Assembly (NCBI GenBank): GCA_023159155.1
Contig: JAJNNX010000019.1
Coordinates: 744,001-808,000, forward strand
DNA from: Ustulina deusta
Taxonomy: Eukaryota > Ascomycota > Sordariomycetes > Xylariales > Xylariaceae
DNA length: 64,000 nucleotides
Reading direction: 5' to 3'
Numbering within the stretch: position 1 is the first letter of the stretch; each line of letters starts with the position of its first letter. Positions 47,099 through 58,215 of the stretch are shown here, piece by piece. Made by a program: the position numbers and the translations under genes. The notes beneath the pieces were generated by a model that saw only the letters and a list, made by a program, of their open reading frames with translations, searched no databases and was not told where the DNA came from.

Positions 47099-47266
47099 TG
47101 TGAGATATAAGGGCGTCGCCAGATAAGATACCTATGTATCTATGTCATGTCCAGCCAAACGAGGCTAGTGCTTAGGGTCCAAGGGGAACAATAGAACAAC
47201 ATACACAAGAACACAGACAATACAGAGATTAATACAACCAAGTCATGGACTCGCTTATTTCTGACA
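47099..47266 (+). mobile_element. Solo LTR with 5-bp target-site duplication
   Basis: The element begins TGTGAG and ends CTGACA, so it has the TG..CA termini of an LTR (168 bp). It is flanked by GAGGG on both sides (47094-47098 and 47267-47271), a perfect 5-bp target-site duplication. The whole sequence recurs in inverted orientation at 47628-47796. No internal retroelement coding sequence remains, so it formed by LTR-LTR recombination. Composition is normal, which suggests it escaped RIP or is recent. Confidence 0.75.
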
Positions 47267-47627
47267 GAGGGTAACTAAAGATGGAATTAATTCCCATGTG
47301 ACCATCTGTGCCATACATCGACTTATTATCTTACGAAGATCATAAAAGACTCTTGCCAAAAATGGCATGCCCTGTTCTGCTACCAAATAACTGGCCCTTT
47401 CACATCTTTAGCTCGCTCGCATTCCTTGATTGATGTTGTTTCCGTGGCTCTTGTTGCGCTCATCAAAGTCGAACGCAAAGACTCTTCCTTGCTATTGCTG
47501 TCTATCCATCTCCCCTAGATGGGGCTCAGCTTATTAAAAGGAAGGCTGCTGGGACTGCTTAGCCGCTTGGTTATTCTTGCAATGAAATAATCTTTCGTCT
47601 CATTTAGGTTCTAATCCTGGAAGCTAT

Positions 47628-47796
47628 TGTTAGAAATAAGCAAGTCTGCAACGTTGTATTAATCTCTGTATTGTCCGTGTTTTTCTGTTGTTCCTCGAGT
47701 TCTCATACAGAATTTGCTGGTGCATTAGGTGGACCCTAACTAGCCTCATTTGGCTGGACATGACACAGATAGCTTATCTGGTGACCCCCTTTTTCA
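47628..47796 (-). mobile_element. Inverted second LTR copy, diverged
   Basis: Read on the minus strand it carries GGGGGTCACCAGATAAG, then TCATGTCCAGCCAAATGAGG, then ACAATACAGAGATTAATACA and ends TTTCTAACA. It matches 47099-47266 in the same order, with small insertions and transitions. The outer end is less certain, and no target-site duplication is visible. The 361 bp between the two copies may include a fragment of retroelement interior next to this LTR. Confidence 0.65.
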
Positions 47797-48297
47797 CTTA
47801 ATTAGGTACTTAGTGTATCTTACTAGATAGTAATCGTGATGCCCCTGTTTGAGTGTCGGCACGTCCCAGTGGTGGTAAATCAACTGACGACGGGAGAGTT
47901 TCGAAGCCTTGGCATTTACCCAAATATAGGAATTAGTGGACCCAAGGTACACACCAATATCAAGCACAATCCACAGATTTCTATATTAGGCCAAATGCCA
48001 AGGCATGCTAAGTTCTTCCGTCAGTTGATCTCCGCGGCATATAGTCTTACATAGACAGTACCGTACCTGGGCGATCATTGACCTCCTGCTAAGATGCAAG
48101 GATAGAGAGTATCGGCGGATCCGGCTGATTCTATGTCTCGACCTACTACATGAACCTCTGCTGCCAAGTCTACTTGTGGCATTGCGACTCCTACTCTCAA
48201 TGTATTCGCAATTTGGACAGAGGAGCATCAACGCCAGTATCTGAAATATATGTGTTTTCTGAGCAAGAAGAAGTGGGAGAGGTGCGAGTGCGTAAGC

Positions 48298-48403
48298 CTT
48301 GGGGAAGCCATAGTCAGATTCCCACTGTATTGAGCTGGCAGGCTTACGCTGCAGATCCTCCATTGATAATACTACATCTTTTCAGCCTTGCTAGCCACTT
48401 TCT
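48298..48403 (+). repeat. Dispersed repeat, copy A
   Basis: About 107 bp matching 58005-58115 in the same orientation. Shared words include ACTGTATT, AGCTGGCAGGCTTACGCTGC and ACATCTTTT. No gene is associated with this copy. The flanks do not match, so the pair is a short dispersed repeat, perhaps a transposon end or a duplicated promoter segment. Confidence 0.6.
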
Positions 48404-49057
48404 GAAGAATCTCGCGAAATATGTCTAAACTTTGATGCTGTTTCGTGATGACCCTCTGGTATTGTGCGCGGAGCCGGGCAAGTAAACCCCCTGGGTCGAT
48501 TCCCTGAAATGGGCATAGTCTTGATCGTAATCCTCACGATCTTCCGTCCAGACCATATCCGCCGTCGTTCTTTCCTGTATACCTTAGGCATCTGATCTCC
48601 GAATTTGACTTCTATCTAAGACGCTCAACTTAACACCTCCTTAGTGAGGCGGTATTCAGGATGAGTCGGGACGCCGCTGGCAGGCAGCTATTACAATTCC
48701 CAATCCTCAAAACTACAACTTGCCTCAGCACAACCTTGATTCCGTATGACTGTCGCCCCTCACGTAAGGTGTAGTTGTATCCCTCATTCATCTTACGTTA
48801 CCTTAATAAGTTACCTCAAGTTAGCGTAAGCACATCTTTGGGTCTTTCGTGAGAGTATGTGTTCATTCTTTCATGGCCCCATCTTCGATCTCACGAGACG
48901 TCCTCGCTCGTCTAAGAATGTAGTAGTCATGAAGTGATTTAGGGAGGAAGGTGGAGGAAGGATGGTCGTTGAGTGTAACAATTACGAAAGATGTAGTCAG
49001 ACCACGAGTCTTTCGGTTCTTCTCTGCCACCTTAGCTAACACGATGTTAGGAACAAG

Positions 49058-49065
49058 TATAAAAG
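49058..49065 (+). promoter_or_regulatory. TATA box of lysozyme-like gene
   Basis: TATAAAAG about 200 bp upstream of the ATG at 49260, followed by a pyrimidine-rich leader (49110-49230) typical of strongly expressed fungal genes. Confidence 0.6.
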
Positions 49066-49259
49066 TGAAGCCGGCTGCCCTTCGTCGTTCATGATTTTGG
49101 TCTCAACAGCCAGCATCAATCAGAATACCTTCTGTTATCCCTTGCAAACACTCTCTCCTCGGCCTTCCTTCACGAGATCTTCGGTTTTACCAATTTCCTA
49201 ACTACATCGGAATCTTTTTATTCACTCTTCAAGAGATATCACTTATTACACGCCTCAAA

Positions 49260-49964
49260 ATGTTCAAGAACATTGTACTTACTCTTTCCGCCACTGCCGG
49301 CCTCGCCGCCGCGGCACCCGCTTCCATCCAGCAGCGCACCGTTGCCGACGTCTACCACAACTACCGTGGCGATGGCACTGTTGCGGCAGGCTGGCCAGAC
49401 ATCTCAGCATGGGGCCAATTCGAGGACCTCTGGAGCGCCAACCTGCCCTTGATTCAGCAGTCTTGTGGCTGGAATGGCTGGGGCGCTGATAACTCGGCCG
49501 ACGAGATTAGCTATATCAAGAGCGCTATCACCCAGGTGTCATCCGAAACGGGAGTCCAAAGTAGCTTCATTCTGGCCATCGTGATGCAGGAGAGCAAGGG
49601 TTGCGTGCGTGTGCCAACTACCAACAACGGCGTCGTAAACCCTGGCCTGATGCAGTCGCACAACGGCTCTGGTAATTGTGCCGGGGTCAACCCGTGCCCC
49701 CAGTGGGAGATCCTCCAGATGATCAGAGACGGCACCGCCGGTACTTCTTCTGGCGCCGGCCTCCAGCAACTCCTTGCTCAAACGGCCGCCCACTATGGCC
49801 AAGTGGAGGCTGCCGCGTACTACGCTGCTGCCCGTCTTTACAATAGCGGCTCCGTCGACTATAGCAATTTGAACAACGGCTTCACGGCCGTTGCCTGCTA
49901 CGCTGATGACGTTGCCAACCGCGCTACTGGTTGGACCCTGGCAGCCAGTCAATGCAGCCCCTAA
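49260..49964 (+). CDS. Secreted lysozyme-like (transglycosylase-fold) protein
   Basis: A single exon of 234 residues. The signal peptide is MFKNIVLTLSATAGLAAAA, with a possible Kex-type site at QQR. The fold signature of SLT/lysozyme-like domains is seen in AITQVSSETGVQSSFILAIVMQ followed by ESKGC, with Glu111 as the likely catalytic acid. GLMQSHNGSGNC and AAYYAAARLYNSG follow, in the normal order. Cysteines at about 69, 115, 138, 144, 213 and 231 could form three disulfides. It would act outside the cell, cleaving peptidoglycan or a related glycan, and so could serve antibacterial or nutritional roles. A TATA box and leader upstream suggest good expression. Confidence 0.85.
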   Translation: MFKNIVLTLSATAGLAAAAPASIQQRTVADVYHNYRGDGTVAAGWPDISAWGQFEDLWSANLPLIQQSCGWNGWGADNSADEISYIKSAITQVSSETGVQSSFILAIVMQESKGCVRVPTTNNGVVNPGLMQSHNGSGNCAGVNPCPQWEILQMIRDGTAGTSSGAGLQQLLAQTAAHYGQVEAAAYYAAARLYNSGSVDYSNLNNGFTAVACYADDVANRATGWTLAASQCSP

Positions 49965-51278
49965 ATATTCAATCTTTCCTGATTGCTTCAACTATAGACC
50001 GGTTTCCTATCATAGTTGTCACGATTACTACGCTATACGAGGATTTTTCTGTATAGTACAATAGTGTGGTTGGAATATGTATGGCTAAGATGGAATTACT
50101 TAGCTACCTTGTGGCTAGATAAATCTATTCTATAGCGGACGCTTCTCAACCTAGCTAGAAATCTCAGAGGAGGAGAGCATCGATGTTTTAGTTTTCTTCA
50201 TTTTCCTTTTTAGAGGTTTTTTCTTTTGTTAAATTCAATTACATTCATTTTATCATCATTCACAAAGTCCCAAAATAGCTAACCTCGAAATTCAATTACA
50301 TTCTATTATCATTAAAGAAGTCCCAATATCGCTAACCTCGTTATTATTCATAAAAGTGTAGAAGCCGGCCTATCTCTAAATATTAAGCCAGAGATGAAAT
50401 TCCTGTATTGAATTTATCTCATCTTCTATTTTAATATCACCTAGGGTTATAGACCATGGGAGCTTCGAACCCCTCGCACAACATCACTCGTAACCCTAAC
50501 GGCTCTTGATAATAACAACGTTATGCAGATGTATATAAATGATAAAGTCAGGCAGAATTGCAAAGCGTATCTATCCTAGAAAGCTGACTCGTCTATGACT
50601 GATGCACCAACGGTTGATGCTTGTGGCGGTAGGCTCAGCTCTGAGCCAGTTCACGCAATAATTATCGATACTTTATAATATGTTCTTAACTTTTAGAAGT
50701 AGCAAATAGAAACTTTTAGTAGCACCATGCGAGGTTAGGTACTCAAGTGGTATCGGCTTTGCTAATTATAATTTGTATATCATAACGGAAGGTCGCGTGA
50801 GAGCCGTAGCCAGTAGCAAGTCATTTGAATTATGTTAAAAGTGCCGTTGGAGGAGATATTATCATGATATATTAATCCCCTAGTAGTCTTACCTTTTGTT
50901 ACTCAAGAAATTAATTAAACAGTATCCTGGCTGCGCAGTCCAATCTTAAGTTATGTAGTTGGCACTTGAATGCATTAATAGTAAAAAAACGGTCTGTACA
51001 CTACCTACACATCGGACAAGCTAGATAGAACGTTTTCCCATCCTGTTTTCCAGTCTTGAGGCATCCCTGGTTTTGGGCAAGGACAACACTGACCGTACGC
51101 CAACTCTAAAGTTATCCCGGAAGACTGTAATAGCGCAACTTCCGAGACAGTCTTGCACACCATGAGCCTCGACAAAGTCACTCGTCTCGTCCGACAACAT
51201 GTCCTTGCGTGACGGGCTGGGCAAACATCGTAACAAAGTATTGGAACTAATGAATATCATGTTTACTGATCAACTAGC
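49965..51278. other. Intergenic, nothing supported
   Basis: AT-rich spacer with a local duplication: the words AATTCAATTACATTC and AGTCCCAAnATnGCTAACCTCG occur twice (about 50232-50287 and 50289-50341). No gene recognised. Confidence 0.45.
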
Positions 51279-51939
51279 ATGACAGGTATGCATCTGCTGC
51301 GTGCGCCTCTGGACCATGAGGAAGTCGCTCATATCTTTTATGTAAGCCGTGGAGAAGACGGCGGGCGAGCTATGCAATGCAACAGTTTCACCGACAACGG
51401 GTTCGTGATGGCAGCGTTGAACAGCTACGTTCCTTTTATCAAAGCCGATCTCCAACAGGCCTTCCTAGGGCTGGATGACAACACGTACAAATCGCTGCGT
51501 GGATAAGTCGGGATTGTTATCCACGCCGCGTGGCCTGTCAACTTCAATATTGCCCTGTCTGTATTCCGCCCACAATGAGCCGTGATGGTGAACCTACTGA
51601 TTGTTACTACGATCACATGTTCCAAGTTCATCTTCGTCTCGTCCGTGCAGCTATGAGTGGGAGCGCAGCGCTCCGCCGCTAGAGGAAGTTCTCGAGAACT
51701 TCGGCATACCTTCACCTTTCGGTTACGGCTGGACAAAGTTTATCGCTGTGGCCACACGAGACCTTAATAGCCTAGCGCTAGCCACCATCCCCCGTGTCGG
51801 CCAGGTTGCCGGCCTCTGGAATCCCAAGGAGTGGTTTCCTAGCATGGCACTCAGCTGTCTACGTTCGTGGCTGGACGTCAAGCGCGCTCTTGCAGCAAGT
51901 CATTTCCTATTTGGGCTGAAACCTGTGGGGGTGGGCTGA
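51279..51939 (+). pseudogene. Relic of NRPS-like / aminoadipate-reductase thioester-reductase domain
   Basis: Successive frames match the C-terminal NAD(P)-dependent reductase (Rossmann, 'R') domain of fungal NRPS-like enzymes. The first frame has TGMHLLRAPLDHEEVAHIFY, then VSRGEDGGRAMQ and FIKADLQQAFLGLDDNTYKS. After an in-frame TAA comes VGIVIHAAWPVNFNIALSVF, then a TGA. A change of frame leads to SKFIFVSSVQL, and a further change to FGYGWTKFIAVATRDLN, PRVGQVAGLWNPKEWFPSMA. These are the NAW-PVNFN, SS and GY-xx-K landmarks in correct order. No adenylation or carrier domain remains next to it. It is clearly non-functional; the rest of the enzyme has been lost or lies elsewhere. Confidence 0.72.
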
Positions 51940-53518
51940 ATGGAGAAGGGGGCAAAGGAGTGGATTGCGATGGAAGATGCGTGGTGATCCGTCGACTGGA
52001 AGAACAGATGAGATTGCCACTTGTTAAAGCGTGTCTTGGCTGCTGCTGCTGCTGTCCTGACGGAGCAGCCAGCCACATACTAGAATGGAGTGGAAAGAGT
52101 ATAGATGGCCATTTATACCTGCTATATAGTTAACGCCCAATAGCTATCAATTATATCTATATGCGCTATTTTAAATACCGATCAACGATAACTATTTGTT
52201 TGATTGTATCTGCAGTAACGGCCGAGATGTTATAACAAAAACCCGCTCCCTTTATTATAGTCTTTTAGGTACTACAACCTATACTTATTTGGTATAATAA
52301 GACGACATTTGATCCAGGTACTATATTATAGCGGCAGTGCGCTTCGCGCGGAGAAGCGTACTCTAGTCTAAGAACTCGGGTTAATGGAGAAGGATAGTTG
52401 GCCTTAAAACGGCTGGCACCTGCTCCCTAGCATCCTCACTCGGAAACCAACAAAGGCAGAATGAAAGATCAAGGGGTATATATTAGTAATAAGTAATCTC
52501 TTGGCAGGACCATTATTCACATGGAGTCATGTTAAAAGGTGTTATTGTTAAACGTTCATTTCTTTTTCTTGCATTGCAAAGGCAGGTTGTCGACACTGTG
52601 ATGCGGCCCACAGCAGTCGTTGAGACGGGTGAAGATTTCAAGTGGCGAGGCTACCTTGTTGATCAATGATGCTCAAAGTTTTCTGCATCTATTCAAGGAA
52701 GACCAAGGCAGCATTGCCCTGCTATATGATTCTAGCTCATGAGCTCTCAAGCTTTCGGCGATACTATGTGCAAGCGTAGGTATTAGTAAACTAAATAGGT
52801 GCCCAGACAAGTCGATAGCTTCTTAACAGCCATGGTATCACTATAAAAGCCCGGATAGCAACCTCTGCTTTAGAAACATTTATGATTAAGTCTGAAAATA
52901 AGGATAACGGCTAACAAAGCGTAAATTCTTTTGGTTTGGCACAAGAATGAATGAACAAGAATTTCCCCGCACCTGAAGACAATTGACCCCGCACGCTACA
53001 TAGGTTGGGAACTCGCTGCTGGAGGCAATAAACTCTTTGCCACTTTCTGTATGTAGGCATATTTCGACAGTATTAGCGCTAATGACGAAATCCTGTAAAG
53101 AGATAGTACTACTGCAAACTAAGCAGGTGGACCTTGTTCTCAGCAAAATCCCGTGAAAAAAGCGGAGAAATTGGAGAAACTCGCGGGGGTAGAGCGTTCG
53201 GCCTTTAGCGGACCTCGAATCACCACCCTCCTAGATTGCGACTTGGGCTTATCTCTGTCTAGCTTCAATCCGAGATGTGGGTGAGGTTGAGTAATGGAGT
53301 AGCTTAGCACACATTCGGATAGAGCTACCTAAGTAGGCATGGCCTACCCTCACCGTCCAACCTCCTATTCAGGCATCAGGTCATACCACGATCCACTAGA
53401 CCGAGGTCCAGAGACGAGCCAGGAGAAGAGTCGTGTGGTCGGATTGTTCCTCGATCCAAATCGAGCCAAATCTTCCATTAATGCCGTCTTCTACGACCAT
53501 TCTAGTGCCTGAGATAAC
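51940..53518. other. Intergenic with stray TATA element
   Basis: TATAAAAG at 52842-52849 is a good TATA box but faces no recognisable start nearby. It is 670 bp upstream of the monooxygenase ATG and could mark a long leader or a lost gene. The minus-strand frame 52886-53146 (Cys/Ser-rich, 86 codons) is not recognised. Confidence 0.4.
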
Positions 53519-55578
53519 ATGGCAGAAGCCAAAGTTACAGCCAAGGCGACAAGCCCAGCCACATTGCCTGTCCGCTCTACAGCAGAGCACCGGGGGCTCT
53601 GTTATTTCCCCAAACGAGAGCCTTGGAATCGTCATAGACCTGTCAAGGTAAGGAATCACCGACGCTATCAGAGTTTATCTTGTTGACTTTCTCATAGGTT
53701 ATTGTTATCGGCGCAGGAATCGGAGGGATCGCAAGTGCCGTTCTGATATCTCACAAAGTGAGGAATGCAACCATCCAGGTTTATGATAGACTCCCGAAAG
53801 TTGTGTGTCAATTCGTGTCCATTAAGGTCCGTGAAGTCTCGAAGCTGACGTTTTTTCTCCAAGGGAGGAACTTGGGCGGCCAATATATATCCTGGTGTGC
53901 GGTGCGACGTCCCATCGCATGTATACCGTAAGTAGACTCTGAAAGCCACGGCATAAACAGCTGGCGACGAGCTTCCGTTGCACAGCTCTGCACTGACGAA
54001 TCTTAGAATTGAGCTTTGAACCTAACTTGGATTGGTCTGAGTACTATCCAAAAGGCGCCGAGATTCAGAAGTATTACGAGCGAATCGTGGCCAAGTATGG
54101 CTTAGGTGATAACATCTGTCTTCAGCACGAAGTCTTGAAGGCGAAGTGGCTGCCAAATGAATCGCAATGGGAAGTTGAGGTTCGTAATCTCCTCACCGGG
54201 GAAACAATCATAGATCGGGCGGAGTTCTTCATCAATTCTCAAGGGCGGATTAGCGAACCCCGGTTTCCACCGATTCAGGGGCTACGCGACACCTTCAAGG
54301 GCGAAGTCATTCACACGGCTCGGTGGCCCAAAGGCTTCGACCACGCTGGCAAACGTCTAGCTGTCATTGGCAATGGCGCCAGCGGCCAGCAGCTGATCCC
54401 CAACATTATCAACGACGTAGCGCATATCGACCACTACGTGCGGAGCAAGACGTGGGTATCACCGGTTTTTGCGGCCGATCTATTTAGTGCCCAAGCTGGT
54501 CAGCCAGGTGGCCCCAAGTATTCTGAGCAAGAGAGGCAGAAGTTCCATGACGATCCTGCGGCATACTTAGAGCACCGCAGAAAACTTGAAATCTCGTTTC
54601 ATCAGAGTCACAGGGGTGTAGATGTCATCGGAAGTCAGGCCAACGAAGAGCTGCGCAAAAAGATTACCGAGGTCATGCTTGAGAGATTGGGGGGAGACCA
54701 CGAATGGCTTGCGCGAATTATTCCGGATTACGCGCCAGGCTGTAAGAGACTCACGCCGGGGCCGGGCTATGTGGAGTCCCTGAAGAATCCCAAGTTGGAC
54801 TACATCACGGAAGGTATATCACACGTGAACGAGACGGGCGTTGTTACCAGGGATGGCAAGGTACACGAGGTTGACGCGATCATCGCGGCAACTGGGTTCA
54901 ATCAAGGCTTCACCACTCTCTTCCCTGTCATCGGGAAGGATGGTGTAGATCTGAGAGAGAAGTGGGCTCCTGACGGGAAAATCGGGTATCCGGAGACGTA
55001 CCTGGGCGTCATGGCACCTGGATATCCCAACTACTTCTCAGTGCTTCAAGTAAGTCCTAGGTCCTTGCGTTGATGGCGTGATCAAGGGCAAGATGGTGTC
55101 TAATGTATCCAAATTCCAGGCCCAAGGCAACGCGCGAGGGACAACCGCCCCCCGACAGATAGAGCTCACGGTAGCGTACATCGCAAAGTGCATCCGCAAA
55201 GTGCAGTCCCAGAGCTACGTAGCACTCGACCCACGCGAAGACGCAGTCCAAGAGTTCAACGACATCGTCAACGGCTTCTTCGACAACAGCGTGACGCACG
55301 ACAAGTGCACAAGCTGGTTCAAGCAGGGGCCCGGCGCCGGCCGCATGCTGATCTGGTGGCCCGGCACATATCACCACTGCGCCGACACACTGCGCGACCC
55401 CAGGTGGGAGGACTTTGAGTTCCAGCGCGCGCCTGGCGCCAGGCTTAATCGGTTTGAATTCTTTGGGAACGGCATGACGAAGAGAGATGACGAGGGTGAG
55501 GATCAGGATTTAACGAATTACTTGAAGTTGGTAGGGGATATTGATCTTGCTAAGTATTTGGAGGCTTGGGATGAATAG
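53519..55578 (+). CDS. Flavin-dependent Baeyer-Villiger-type monooxygenase
   Basis: Five exons (53519-53647, 53698-53802, 53874-53937, 54007-55049, 55120-55578) encode 599 residues. The joins restore the FAD Rossmann motif VIVIGAGIGGIASA (about 44-57), then GGTWAANIYPGVRCDVPSHV and YQLSFEPNLDWSEYY. The Baeyer-Villiger fingerprint FKGEVIHTARWP is at about 196-207, and the NADPH Rossmann motif AVIGNGASGQQ at about 219-229. The ATG at 53519 was chosen because its frame splices in phase to the Rossmann exon. These cytosolic enzymes insert oxygen next to ketones and often tailor polyketides or terpenoids. The reductase relic upstream hints at a former cluster. The 5' site of intron 2 (GTGTGT) is the weakest call. 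Confidence 0.9.
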
Positions 55579-56079
55579 GTAGCATAGATTTTTCATTAAT
55601 GCGAATGGCGAGTTAGCGACTGGATACCTAGACTACTACCTAATCAAGTATGTAGCATTGATCACTGTTGTGATGGTGCAGGCGCCTTAACCAACTATTG
55701 TCGGATTTAGTGGTGGGCTAAGTGGTGGTGGCTAGGTGGTGATGAGAGCCTTTGAGTGGCTAGTGAGGAGGGGCTTGAGAACTTGACTAGGTAGTCTACC
55801 TTATCTCAGGTGCCTCAGCCCAGAATGGTCCTTGCGTTTGTACCTCCCCAGCCACACCACCCCCCTAACATACCTGTTGTTTTTTACGCTAACCACCTAA
55901 ATTTTTCTGTTTTTGCAGTCAACACAGCTAACACAGCTAATCAATTGTCACGATCAGGCAAGTAAAGCTTCCACAGCTTTAAAACAAAGGCAACTTTATT
56001 ATTATTATTATTAATAAGAAAACCTTTTGTTCTACTTATTATATTTGTTGAAACAAAGGCATGTGTATTTTTCCCTAGC
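55579..56079. other. Intergenic, convergent gene ends
   Basis: 500 bp between the convergent monooxygenase and HET-like genes, with an ATT microsatellite near 55998-56012. Nothing else supported. Confidence 0.5.
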
Positions 56080-57579
56080 TTATACAGGGTACCTCGACTC
56101 ATGATGATTACTTGAGATCTCTTTCACGCGGGAAATTCCACCCCGCTCTATCAACTTTAATGCCTTGTTTGCATTTAGTGTCTGGTCAAAGAACCAATTC
56201 TCACCCTCCGTTATCCGCTCGCGCAGCTCCAGCTTGTGATGTCCTTTGTCGCCAACTGTTACCACGAGGGATTTGACGCAAACCAAATGATCGAGGCCGG
56301 CGTTCTGGAAAACCGTCAAAGCGAGCATCGCAGCCCGCGGTAGTGACCTCACATTTCCCATGGATGGGAGTGAGTTCACAGCAACAAGCACTGCCGCGAT
56401 GTCGTTGATAGCGACTGGGTAGCCCGTCGTCGCACTGAGGAAATCGAAGTTGGCATCAGCTAAGAGCATATCTGGACGCACGCAGCATTCCTGTAGTGTC
56501 CAGGGGGACCGGAACCACCCATTTGCATAGATGCCATCCCCTGGTTCCCCCATGTCTCCAGCATAGTCCACAAGCTCTGGGGTCTCGACAAGGTTGTCCA
56601 GGATATTTCCCTTGGCTCTTTTAATCTTGTCTTTATCATCAGGTCTAAGAGCAGCAGTTGATTCAAAAATCTCCAATCCAAGAAACTGCATAACATCTGG
56701 CATAAGTGACCACTTAGAAATATCGCTAAACCAAGCTATGGCGCACTTGGCTTGGCGCAAGAAGGTCGGTTGATGGCGAATTTCATTGGCTTGTATCTCG
56801 AGTCCTTCTTCGTCCACAGGGCCCTGGGGAACAGTAAAGAGATCTATCCATGCGTATCCCCATCGAGTTTTGGCTAGCTTACTGGGAAGCTCTTCGATCT
56901 TAAATTTGTTTATCTGTGGTATTTTCCAAGGGACGCCCGGGACCTCCACCCAGTCGCTGAAGGTGTTGATATCATTTCCCCAGGTATGACTAATGAAGAC
57001 GAATTCAGGGCAGGACTTGAATTCACTGGTTTCCACAGTCCTTTTTTGGTCAGTATCCCAGAGGAAGCGTGGTCTAGTCGTCTCCGTCTGGTTTTTGATC
57101 CAGAAGCCGGGGTTAACAGATGCATTGTAGGGCGGTCTGACGCTATTGGTGAAGGGAGACAACCGGCCAAGGACGGGAGCCCCGATCGCGAAAGCCAGTC
57201 TTTGGCATGCAGCGACGAGAGCGGCCTTTTGTCGAAGCTGATTAAGGGCGATTCGCTTGCTTGGACCGCCTGATTGCGCCGCCTCGGCCTTGAAGAGTTC
57301 GGCCAAGATATGGCTATACGCGAAAGCCTCTCCCTGAGAAGCATTGAGGGCGAGAGCTTGCTGTACCCATTCATCTTTCCTCCTGATGTTTTTCCATTCT
57401 TCGAGGAGGTTGTCCGATGAGACCTGATCAATGGCCAGGTTACTGGGGACTGCTGGTGGATCTGCTGGTTGCTGCGACAAGACTTTTCCCCGCTTTTTTC
57501 GACCTGGGTGGCGCTCCCACCAGGGAGCCATGGAGTTGCTGGGTATCTTCCCGGCAAACTTGCGATCGATATTATGCAA
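56080..57579 (-). CDS. HET-domain-like protein
   Basis: A single-exon 499-residue protein. The HET signature is clear: EFVFISHTWGND (about 192-203), YAWIDLFTVPQG (242-253), EIRHQPTFLRQAKCAIAWFS (266-285) and, further on, GWFRSPWTLQECC. HET domains drive heterokaryon incompatibility and programmed cell death in filamentous fungi and resemble TIR folds. The N-terminal 180 residues are Arg/Lys- and helix-rich without a recognised partner domain, and no C-terminal repeats are present. The protein is complete as read. It is divergent from a CorA-like membrane protein 636 bp away, close to an AT-rich block, which suits an allorecognition or defence locus. Confidence 0.85.
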   Translation of the reverse strand: MHNIDRKFAGKIPSNSMAPWWERHPGRKKRGKVLSQQPADPPAVPSNLAIDQVSSDNLLEEWKNIRRKDEWVQQALALNASQGEAFAYSHILAELFKAEAAQSGGPSKRIALNQLRQKAALVAACQRLAFAIGAPVLGRLSPFTNSVRPPYNASVNPGFWIKNQTETTRPRFLWDTDQKRTVETSEFKSCPEFVFISHTWGNDINTFSDWVEVPGVPWKIPQINKFKIEELPSKLAKTRWGYAWIDLFTVPQGPVDEEGLEIQANEIRHQPTFLRQAKCAIAWFSDISKWSLMPDVMQFLGLEIFESTAALRPDDKDKIKRAKGNILDNLVETPELVDYAGDMGEPGDGIYANGWFRSPWTLQECCVRPDMLLADANFDFLSATTGYPVAINDIAAVLVAVNSLPSMGNVRSLPRAAMLALTVFQNAGLDHLVCVKSLVVTVGDKGHHKLELRERITEGENWFFDQTLNANKALKLIERGGISRVKEISSNHHESRYPV

Positions 57580-58215
57580 CTGATTGGTGTTATGGTGCAG
57601 ATTGCTAAAAGGAAAAACGAGATTACTTAACGTCGGGTGCTTTGAGAAAGAGAGATTTATTCCTAACCTCAGGCTCCAGTCCTAGATGTCGAGCCCCGCT
57701 CCAGATTGATTCCCTAGCGGGGGACCGATGCTGCGGCCGCATTGGCTACGTGGCCGCTCAGCAAGGTGGCCGTGTTTCTACGTCTTTCCTCCATCTTCTT
57801 GTCTATTGGACTTGATACCACGCCGGAAATCAATTCCTTTATATCCTTACGACCGATTTCTAACGCGGAGACGCGGACGAGCTGTCGGTACATTCCTTAC
57901 CACCGACTAGTTGCGCATTATCCGTTGTGATTCCTGCGATCCACAAGAATAGTTACGCCCAATTTCAGCTTTACCTGTAGTCGGCAGGTACTAAGTGCCT
58001 AACACTTGGGGAAAGCACAGTCAGGTTCCGACTGTATTTAGCTGGCAGGCTTACGCTGCAGACCTTCCATTTTACAATACCTACAACATCTTTTTGGCCA
58101 TCGAAGCCACGTTCTCATCTACAATGCAACATCTTTTCCACTTTGAGACCTACTCCTTCCTGTGTGGATCCTAGAGACTTGCTCCAATACGGATAGTTTT
58201 CTCGCTACTTCCACC
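57580..58215. promoter_or_regulatory. Shared divergent promoter of HET-like and CorA-like genes
   Basis: 636-bp spacer between two divergent start codons. It contains the dispersed repeat copy B (58005-58115), which ends 100 bp before the CorA-like ATG, so the repeat lies in its promoter. No TATA box is clear on either side. Confidence 0.5.
58005..58115 (+). repeat. Dispersed repeat, copy B
   Basis: Same-orientation match to 48298-48403, including AGCTGGCAGGCTTACGCTGC and AGCCAC near the 3' end. Differences are substitutions (many transitions) and a few short indels. Confidence 0.6.

Noticed and set aside
50460..50500. Minus-strand GGGGTTCGAA resembling a tRNA T-loop
   Set aside because: No matching cloverleaf stems on either side.
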